A stretch of 6,667 bases of DNA from Phytoactinopolyspora endophytica (GTDB lineage: Bacteria; Actinomycetota; Actinomycetes; Jiangellales; Jiangellaceae): NCBI RefSeq assembly GCF_004138495.1, contig NZ_ML142851.1:263397-270063 (forward strand), written 5' to 3'. Shown here piece after piece: positions 1 through 4,001 of this stretch (position 1 is the stretch's first letter; every line of letters begins with the position of its first letter). Both the position numbers and the translations under genes were made by a program. The notes beneath the pieces were generated by a model, which saw only the letters and a list, made by a program, of their open reading frames with translations, did not search any database and was not told where the DNA came from.

Positions 1-251
1 TCCTGGAGGTGCCGTTCGTCTTCGACATGCTCGACGACGAGAAGATGCGGCTGTTGACCGGGTCGGAGCCGCCGCAGGACCTGGCCGACGCCATGCACCG
101 GGCGTGGATCGCGTTCGCCACTGCCGGAGACCCCGGATGGCCGCGATACTGCCCCGACAGCCGAGCAACTATGCGCTTCGCGTCCACGTCGGAGGTCGTG
201 GACGACCCGCACCCCATCCGCCCGATCTGGGAAGGCATGCGGTTCGATTGA
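1..251 (+). CDS. Type B carboxylesterase (para-nitrobenzyl esterase-like), C-terminal fragment
   Basis: This is the 3' end of a gene that begins left of the window; the reading frame is open from base 3 and stops at TGA 249-251. The 82 visible residues begin LEVPFVFDML, which matches the conserved segment just after the catalytic histidine in type B carboxylesterases (usually HALE-PFVF). They continue with DAMHRAWIAFATAGDPGWP and end in IWEGMRFD, the usual C-terminal signature of actinobacterial para-nitrobenzyl esterase-like proteins. The family hydrolyses carboxylic esters with an alpha/beta-hydrolase Ser-Glu/Asp-His triad; none of the triad residues lies in this fragment, so activity cannot be judged. 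The internal GTG at 9 is not a plausible start because homology runs through it. The gene points towards the decayed patch and has no visible functional link with it. Confidence 0.88.
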   Translation, partial: LEVPFVFDMLDDEKMRLLTGSEPPQDLADAMHRAWIAFATAGDPGWPRYCPDSRATMRFASTSEVVDDPHPIRPIWEGMRFD

Positions 252-279
252 CAGCACGGCCGGGAGCGGCGCTCTAAAC

Positions 280-335
280 ACAGCCCGATCAGGAGTACCG
301 GATGATGTCTCCGTGCGCTGCTCGCTGTCCGCTGC
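280..335 (-). pseudogene. Remnant of a Fic gene (middle segment)
   Basis: Bases 280-307 are identical to 2810-2837 inside the Fic gene, and similarity continues with scattered mismatches to about 335. On the minus strand the remnant reads TASSARRHHPVLLIGL, against TASSTRSHHPVLLIGL in the intact protein, the segment leading into the helix before the Fic active-site motif. It then runs off into LCLE instead of FVLDLLVIHPF, so the catalytic motif itself is absent. The preserved frame, with changes away from the identical core, suggests a fragment of a related Fic gene or an old duplicate. An assembly artefact is unlikely because the flanking bases differ. Only a Fic-wide search could decide between paralogue and duplication. 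Confidence 0.72.
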
Positions 336-470
336 GGCGGCATGGACGGCTTGAAGAGTGGCGGAGGGGCGAGCTGGATCACTTCCGGGGGAGCCCGAGC
401 AGTTCGGCAGCCGTCGGGCTGCGATCATGTACTGAAACCGGCCGCGGCTTGGTAGGGCACTTTCACCTGC

Positions 471-603
471 AGGTGCATGCTTCGCCTTCAGGTCCGTAGC
501 CGGGTGCTTGGAGGCTGACGAACTCGAGCCACACGTGGGCTCCGTCGGACGTGTCCTCGACGGTGTGGACTTCGAAGTCGTAGCTGGTCTCCACCCCGGC
601 GGC
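471..603 (-). pseudogene. Remnant of the NTF2-like tail of the zinc-ribbon/trypsin-like protease
   Basis: This segment aligns with 1282-1420 in the protease gene, with roughly nine bases in ten identical and one 6-base gap. The minus-strand translation keeps AGVETSYDF, TSDGAHVWLEF and LQAPGYGPEGEACT. Most base differences are silent, and the gap removes two residues (DFEVHT against DFDFVAHT) without breaking the frame. Similarity stops abruptly on both sides. After EACT the remnant ends with CR and a stop at 463-465, where the longer copy continues for about 33 more residues. Upstream of AGVETSYDF the two differ completely. The silent pattern suggests that this copy evolved under protein-level selection, perhaps as part of a paralogous gene, before it was cut down. 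Confidence 0.82.
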
Positions 604-747
604 CTGAGCGAGCCTGCAGCTTTCGGCATCCGTCCAACAACAACGGACTTCTGCAGCCGCCGAATAAAAGAGGCCTTGGTTCTGACCAGTGGAAACGTTC
701 ACGAGGACGTCGGGGGGCTTTCATAAACGTCGCTGAGCTTTCGGCAA

Positions 748-1046
748 TCAGGCGCGCCTCCACGACGGTTTGGTGCGCGTCCCCTCGTTACGAATCTGTC
801 CGCCGCGCTTCATCTTGGCGAGGAGGTTGGAGATCTTGTTGGCCTTCTGCTCGTCGCTCAGCGCGTCACTGAGCTTGTCCCACAACAGCTTGTCAATGTC
901 CTGCCGAGACGCGTTGCCGAACTTGTCCAGGTAGTCGGTGACGAGCTTGGCGTAGAGCCGTCGCCTGCCTCCTTGAACTCAACGACCTCGCTCTCCCACG
1001 CCGCGATCAGCCGTTGGAGGAGATCGATCAACTCAGCCGGGGTCAT
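748..1046 (-). pseudogene. Schlafen/AlbA_2-domain ATP-binding protein, internally deleted and frameshifted
   Basis: Two ends of one protein family are joined in different frames. From ATG 1046 the first 27 codons begin MTPAELIDLLQRLIAAW and reach ESEVVEFKEA (ending at 966), the N-terminal signature of AlbA_2 (Schlafen-type) proteins. From about 966 the other frame reads LYAKLVTDYLDKFG, then IDKLLWDKLSDALSDEQKAN, KISNLLAKMKRGG and NEGTRTKPSWRRA, stopping at TGA 748-750. This resembles the C-terminal winged-helix segment of the same family. Full-length members have several hundred residues, so most of the AlbA_2 domain and all of the middle are missing. The 299-base span is not a multiple of three, which agrees with a deletion that shifted the frame. 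Family members are described as nucleic-acid-binding, ATP-binding regulators or conflict-system parts. The frame from 1046 continues to a stop near 858 as nonsense after EFKEA. The product is almost certainly non-functional. Confidence 0.8.
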
Positions 1047-1734
1047 GGTCGCAAACTTTCATGTCGATGTGCGCATCGGGCGCTCCTACCATAACCGCAA
1101 GTAACAGGATTGCCCGCGTGTCGAGGGCACCGACACATGCTGGAGGTAGATATACGATCCGATGCGTTGTGCGCTGCCTCTTAACTGCACGAGACGTGGC
1201 CTGAGGAGCCGTCGTGCCCGGTGACGCCGTCGATGAGCAGCCAGCCGTCGTGCCAGATGAGTTCGTAGTCCAGGGACCAGTAGGTGCATGCTTCGCCTTC
1301 AGGGCCGTACCCCGGTGCCTGGAGGCTGACGAACTCGAGCCATACGTGGGCTCCGTCGGATGTCTCCTCGACGGTGTGGGCCACGAAGTCGAAGTCGTAG
1401 CTGGTCTCGACGCCGGCGGCGAACTCGTCGACTGCCATGTTTCCCTGCAGCCTGGGTGAGAGTTGGTCGAACGCCAGCTGGTAGTCGCCGCCGTTGATGC
1501 CGGAGAAGTAGTTGTTGAACGTTGCGGCGACGGCGATCTCCAGATCATCCGCTGCACCGATATCGGGTAGCTCCGACTCCTCCGGGCCGAGCGGTCGGTT
1601 GCAGTCCGCAGGTGCTGGAGGCGCGAGAAGGCTTGGGCTCTCCAGCCGCTCGGTAAGGACGTCGGCGCGTACCGCGTAGCTGAGACCTTCCGCCTCGGTG
1701 TCCTTGGCGACGAGCATCCCGACGACGTCGCCAT

Positions 1735-1776
1735 CCGCACGGACCACCGGGCCGCCCGCACGGACCACCGGGCCGC
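1735..1776 (-). repeat. Perfect 21-bp tandem duplication next to the catalytic serine codon
   Basis: Two identical, adjacent 21-base units (1735-1755 and 1756-1776) encode a sevenfold residue step, so the protease reads SGGPVVRAGGPVVRADGDVV. The insertion begins immediately after the catalytic GNSGG motif and keeps the frame. Trypsin-like proteins usually go straight from SGGPVV into a short turn and the next strand, so seven extra residues probably disturb this part of the fold. Complete identity of the units suggests recent slippage in a gene no longer constrained. Confidence 0.85.
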
Positions 1777-2082
1777 CGGAGTTGCCTGGGCTGACGCTGA
1801 TATCCAGCTGGAAGCTCGGCCACAACGCGTCGTCGACACGAGACGTCGTACCGGTCGTGATGGTCAACGGATCACCGAGGGGATGCCCGATCGCCGCCAG
1901 CGACTCGCCGGCCACGGTTGGTGAGCCGGTGATGCCGAACTCGTGGCCGTCCAGGTCTTCGTGGAGTTCGAGGAGTGCCACGTCTGTCGACGTTTCCACG
2001 CCGACGACGGACGCCTGATACGCCGGGCCACCCTCCTGCATGATGGCGACGGAGGCAGCCTCTTCGACGACGTGGGCGGCGG

Positions 2083-2214
2083 TCATGGCATGGCCGGCCG
2101 CGACATCCGACGGGCGGTCTGGGCTGTGGTGGTAGCCGCGTGCTTCGGCGAGCCACACGTTGGGCAGTAGTTCACGCTGTCGCCGACCGGCGAACCACAC
2201 TGAGTGCAGTACAT
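2083..2214 (-). CDS. Small double zinc-ribbon protein (43 aa), detached N-terminus of the protease
   Basis: ATG 2214 opens a 43-residue frame ending at TGA 2083-2085. It starts MYCTQCGSPV and contains two CxxC knuckles, CTQCG and CPTCG, about 14 residues apart, the layout of the zinc-ribbon domains placed before transmembrane or protease domains in many actinobacterial proteins. After the second knuckle comes a Thr/Ala-rich linker (HAATTTAQTA), then RRMSRPAMP, which is probably out-of-frame read-through past the deletion point. The start is well supported by a purine-rich Shine-Dalgarno sequence seven bases upstream. The stop overlaps the ATG at 2086 of the protease frame as ATGA, so downstream translation could in principle be coupled. 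It is best seen as the head of a broken gene, although a 43-residue zinc peptide could still be made. Confidence 0.6.
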   Translation of the reverse strand: MYCTQCGSPVGDSVNYCPTCGSPKHAATTTAQTARRMSRPAMP

Positions 2215-2221
2215 AGCCGTT

Positions 2222-2226
2222 CCCCT
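2222..2226 (-). promoter_or_regulatory. Ribosome binding site fixing the zinc-ribbon start
   Basis: On the minus strand AGGGG (within GAGGGGAA, 2220-2227) lies seven bases before ATG 2214. This supports 2214, rather than the GTG at 2362 that lacks such a site, as the true start of the zinc-ribbon/protease gene. Confidence 0.7.
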
Positions 2227-2309
2227 CTAACGACGTGTTGTCAGCGTGGCACAGACCGGGCGTAACGGGTAGATGGGACGGACGCCGGGTTTCCGATGGT
2301 GGATCGCTG

Positions 2310-3374
2310 CTACGTCGGGGGTCGACGTGGATGTCGGACCCAGACGGCGGAACGTCCGACACCGTCAGGTGTCATGACTCCTTCATCGCGGAGATCGGTA
2401 AGCACGAGACGTATGGTCTGGTCGCTCACGCCCGGTAGGGCCGCACGGATGTCTGCCATGCGCATCACATTGGGCGCGTGATGCAGAACGTAGTCGCGCA
2501 CGCGTTCCTGTTTGCTGCCGCTGGCCTTCCGGGCAGCGGCACGCTGGCTGAACTCACCATAGGCCTCCGCCAGGACTGTCGTGAAGTAGCGCAACCACGG
2601 CCACGGATCGTGATCGCCGGCGTGCCAGTCGTGTGTGGATTCCAGGAGTGACTGGTAGTACTCCTCGACTGACTCAGCGATGGCCTGTTCCATGCTGATG
2701 TATCGGACGACGCCGTAGTCCGCGTCGCTCAAGAGCGCGTTGGTTGTCACACGTGCTACTCGCCCGTTGCCGTCCTCGAATGGATGTATGACAAGCAGGT
2801 CGAGAACGAACAGCCCGATCAGGAGTACCGGATGATGGCTACGCGTGCTGCTCGCGGTCTGCAAGCGGTCGATGAGCTCGCGCGCGTAGAAGTCGGTGTC
2901 GCGCGCTGCGACGGGGCGGAAGCGGGTCGTCGTCGTTCCGTCGGAGTTACGGTCGACGACGAGGTTGTCCTGCGCCTTGAAGTGGCCGCCCGCCATCGCA
3001 GTGCGAGAGTAGAGCAGCCTGTGCAGGTGCAGGAGAAGGCCCACGTTGAGCGGTCGCCAGTCCTCGGTGAAGAGGTAATCAAGAGCGTCGCGATAGCCTG
3101 CCAGTTCCTCCTCGCTCCGGTTCCGGAGCCTGGTATCCCTGTCGTTAACGATGCGGGCCGCGCGCGCAGCGTCGTCCACGACAACGCCTTCGATGGCCGA
3201 GGAGGCAGTGACGCTTTCGACACGCGCCCGGTTGGCCAGTCCACTGAGTAGTCCAGGCAGTTGATGACGATAGAGGGCTTCGGTGCCGGAGCCCAGATCG
3301 ATCTCGCGCAGCGTGGCGACGATGTTGGCGGGGACGTGACCGATGGTTTGCCCGAGGTCCATGAAGCTACGCAT
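2310..3374 (-). CDS. Fic family protein (class II, N-terminal inhibitory motif) with C-terminal winged helix
   Basis: Fic enzymes transfer AMP or another nucleotide/phosphate group from a cofactor to hydroxyl side chains of target proteins. This 354-residue protein carries an intact active-site motif, HPFEDGNGRVAR (His197 to Arg208), including the catalytic His, the metal-binding acidic position and the Arg residues that hold the phosphates. SSAIEG (Ser58 to Gly63) fits the inhibitory-helix pattern (S/T)xxxE(G/N), placed N-terminally as in class II Fic proteins, so Glu62 should auto-inhibit. Residues 15-95 look like the Fic_N region; HFKAQDNLVV (about 131-140) fits the target-binding flap. 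The last 60 residues, with MADIRAALPGVSDQTIRLVL, look like a winged helix that may bind DNA. ATG 3374 was chosen: the frame extends to a TTG at 3389, but that lies at the edge of the palindrome, and ATG 3362 has no ribosome site. A weak GGCGGG precedes 3374. No partner antitoxin gene is visible. The target is unknown. Confidence 0.93.
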   Translation of the reverse strand: MRSFMDLGQTIGHVPANIVATLREIDLGSGTEALYRHQLPGLLSGLANRARVESVTASSAIEGVVVDDAARAARIVNDRDTRLRNRSEEELAGYRDALDYLFTEDWRPLNVGLLLHLHRLLYSRTAMAGGHFKAQDNLVVDRNSDGTTTTRFRPVAARDTDFYARELIDRLQTASSTRSHHPVLLIGLFVLDLLVIHPFEDGNGRVARVTTNALLSDADYGVVRYISMEQAIAESVEEYYQSLLESTHDWHAGDHDPWPWLRYFTTVLAEAYGEFSQRAAARKASGSKQERVRDYVLHHAPNVMRMADIRAALPGVSDQTIRLVLTDLRDEGVMTPDGVGRSAVWVRHPRRPPT

Positions 3375-3388
3375 GATCCCGCCAATCA

Positions 3389-3440
3389 AATCTAGCTAAA
3401 CTGCCTAACCTTCCGATGCATTAGGTAGTTTAGCTAGATT
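3389..3440 (-). promoter_or_regulatory. AT-rich inverted repeat upstream of Fic, probable operator/promoter
   Basis: Two 20-base arms, 3389-3408 and 3421-3440, are reverse complements except for one position (3403 against 3426, a G-T pair on the plus strand) and are separated by 12 bases. Each arm is itself built from two copies of an 8-base element near TTAGNTAG: TTAGGTAG and TTAGCTAG nine bases apart on the right, CTAGCTAA and CTGCCTAA on the left. The block is strikingly AT-rich compared with its surroundings and ends 14 bases before the chosen Fic ATG. The best inference is a regulator-binding site overlapping the Fic promoter, possibly for the protein's own winged helix. A convincing -35/-10 pair could not be fixed. 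A transcribed hairpin is the alternative, but no T-tract follows. Confidence 0.6.
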
Positions 3441-3641
3441 GTTGGGTAGATTCCGCAGCACTCGCGCCTGGTGAGGTTCTATTTGAGTCAGCTCGGCGAA
3501 GGCCAGATGCGGGCCCAGCGGTAGCGTCCGTGGCTCGGGGTGCCTCGTCGTCGAGCCAGATCCGCGCCTTGGTGATGCGGATCTCAGACACACGCACGCT
3601 CGAACGTAGCCCACGGCTGAGCAGAACGGGGACTGATCATA

Positions 3642-3935
3642 GTGGGCTCCCGAGAGTGGCGGTGTGGTGGGCACCCCATCAGTTGGACTTCACGTGATAC
3701 GTGCGGTCGTGAGCCGAGCGCGAACGGCATGCATCAACTGGATTGCGCAGCTGGAAGCTGTGATAGCTGTCGCCATCTGGGGGTTGTGTCCGGGGTTATT
3801 CGTACGGTTCGCAGACACGATGCACCGGACGACTTCGATGACTTGTACACGGACGGCACTTGGAGCGAGATCTACGCGACGTGGAACGACCACCCGAACA
3901 GCGGGCTCAGCATGATCTTCGAGGAACGCCGGTAG
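3642..3935 (+). CDS. Hypothetical ORF, possibly the remnant 3' end of a gene
   Basis: This frame stops at TAG 3933-3935, 53 bases before the chosen AddB-like start. Its first half (WRCGGHPISWTSRDTCG and onward) is poor in normal protein features and another frame is open there too. Its last 45 residues, with DAPDDFDDLYTDGTWSEIYA and WNDHPNSGLSMIFEERR, have a balanced, soluble composition and read like the end of a real protein. The family was not recognised. No ribosome binding site supports the start, so a truncated gene whose N-terminus was lost is more likely than a complete small protein. Chance open frames are common in GC-rich DNA. Confidence 0.25.
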   Translation: MGSREWRCGGHPISWTSRDTCGREPSANGMHQLDCAAGSCDSCRHLGVVSGVIRTVRRHDAPDDFDDLYTDGTWSEIYATWNDHPNSGLSMIFEERR

Positions 3936-3938
3936 AGT
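3933..3938 (+). promoter_or_regulatory. Possible -10 element (TAGAGT) for the AddB-like gene
   Basis: TAGAGT fits the actinobacterial TANNNT -10 pattern and lies 50 bases before the AddB-like GTG at 3989. No good -35 hexamer is present 16-18 bases upstream. Transcription starting about seven bases downstream would place the 5' end at or next to GTG 3948, so a leaderless mRNA is conceivable. Confidence 0.35.
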
Positions 3939-3947
3939 CGCGGTCTC

Positions 3948-4001
3948 GTGACGGAGGTTCAGCAGTCGTCGCAAGTGGGGAGCCAGGTGTGGGAACCGTA
4001 G
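3948..4001 (+). CDS. Possible 17-codon leader ORF overlapping the AddB-like start
   Basis: GTG 3948 opens VTEVQQSSQVGSQVWEP and stops at TAG 3999-4001. The stop shares one base with a GTG at 4001 that is in the AddB-like frame (TAGTG), and the whole ORF overlaps the alternative start at 3989. If the mRNA begins near 3945-3948, this would be a leaderless upstream ORF that could hand ribosomes on to 4001. Another explanation is that it is the gene's true N-terminus in relatives, displaced here by a one-base change. A chance frame is also quite possible. Confidence 0.25.
   Translation: MTEVQQSSQVGSQVWEP
3977..3982 (+). promoter_or_regulatory. Ribosome binding site deciding the AddB-like start
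   Basis: GGGGAG lies six bases before GTG 3989. It favours this start over the in-frame GTG codons at 4001 and 4010, for which the same motif would be rather distant. Confidence 0.5.

Larger units (their letters stand above)
252..747. other. Gene-free stretch with remnants of neighbouring gene families
   Basis: About 500 bases contain no intact gene. Two minus-strand pieces can be matched to genes further right: 280-335 to the Fic gene and 471-603 to the protease tail; both are listed separately. An open frame on the minus strand extends the protease remnant upstream to a GTG at 702, but its first 33 residues, including RCCWTDAESC, match nothing else in the window and were not recognised. 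The plus-strand open frame at 302-499 runs antisense across these remnants and has no credible protein features. No clear terminator hairpin follows the esterase stop; GAGC-GGC-GCTC near 262-272 is too short to call. Confidence 0.6.
1181..2214 (-). pseudogene. Zinc-ribbon, trypsin-like serine protease with NTF2-like tail; frame broken after the zinc ribbon
   Basis: The original gene probably ran from ATG 2214 to TAA 1181-1183. The N-terminal double zinc ribbon (2083-2214) is in one frame; the protease is in another, open from MTAAHVVEE at 2086 for 301 residues. Numbered from that Met, the chymotrypsin-fold triad is visible: His5 in TAAHV, Asp35 in STDVALLEL and Ser103 in SPGNSGGPVV. A linker follows, and then an NTF2/SnoaL-like domain from about 180 to 300 (DLEIAVAATFNNYF, then WHDGWLLIDGV). 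Relatives normally have a linker or membrane segment and the first beta-strands of the protease before the His; these are missing, so an internal deletion with frameshift is the best explanation. The same frame stays open to a GTG at 2362 inside the Fic gene, but those residues merely overlap the zinc ribbon in a wrong frame. It lies 95 bases downstream of Fic. A truncated product is possible but would lack part of the fold. Confidence 0.75.
3441..3947. other. Gene-poor intergenic stretch between Fic and the AddB-like gene
   Basis: No confidently coding frame was found here. A 53-codon minus-strand frame (3430-3591) opens with VSEIRITKARIWLDDEAP, which looks protein-like, but the rest is low-complexity nonsense and it runs into the palindrome; it may be the start of a truncated gene. 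A plus-strand frame ending at 3935 is listed separately. No tRNA fold, terminator or integration repeat was recognised. Confidence 0.5.

Noticed and set aside
302..499. Small plus-strand ORF after the esterase
   Set aside because: It crosses antisense over Fic and protease remnants and has no ribosome binding site or motif.
1033..1839. 268-codon open frame on the minus strand
   Set aside because: Ser/Thr/Arg-rich shadow of the protease frame, which carries the catalytic motifs GNSGG and STDVALLEL in the neighbouring frame.
2215..2362. Extension of the protease frame to GTG 2362
   Set aside because: The extra residues overlap the Fic 3' end and have no ribosome site; the zinc-ribbon start at 2214 is far better supported.
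2784..3251. 155-codon plus-strand frame inside the Fic gene
   Set aside because: Antisense to a gene with complete Fic motifs; no features of its own.
3430..3591. 53-codon minus-strand ORF beginning VSEIRITKARIW
   Set aside because: The first 20 residues look protein-like, but the rest does not. There is no ribosome site and it ends within the palindrome, so it is at most a fragment.
3405..3674. 89-codon minus-strand ORF running into the palindrome
   Set aside because: Composition is not protein-like and it would overlap the putative Fic operator; another frame is equally open there.
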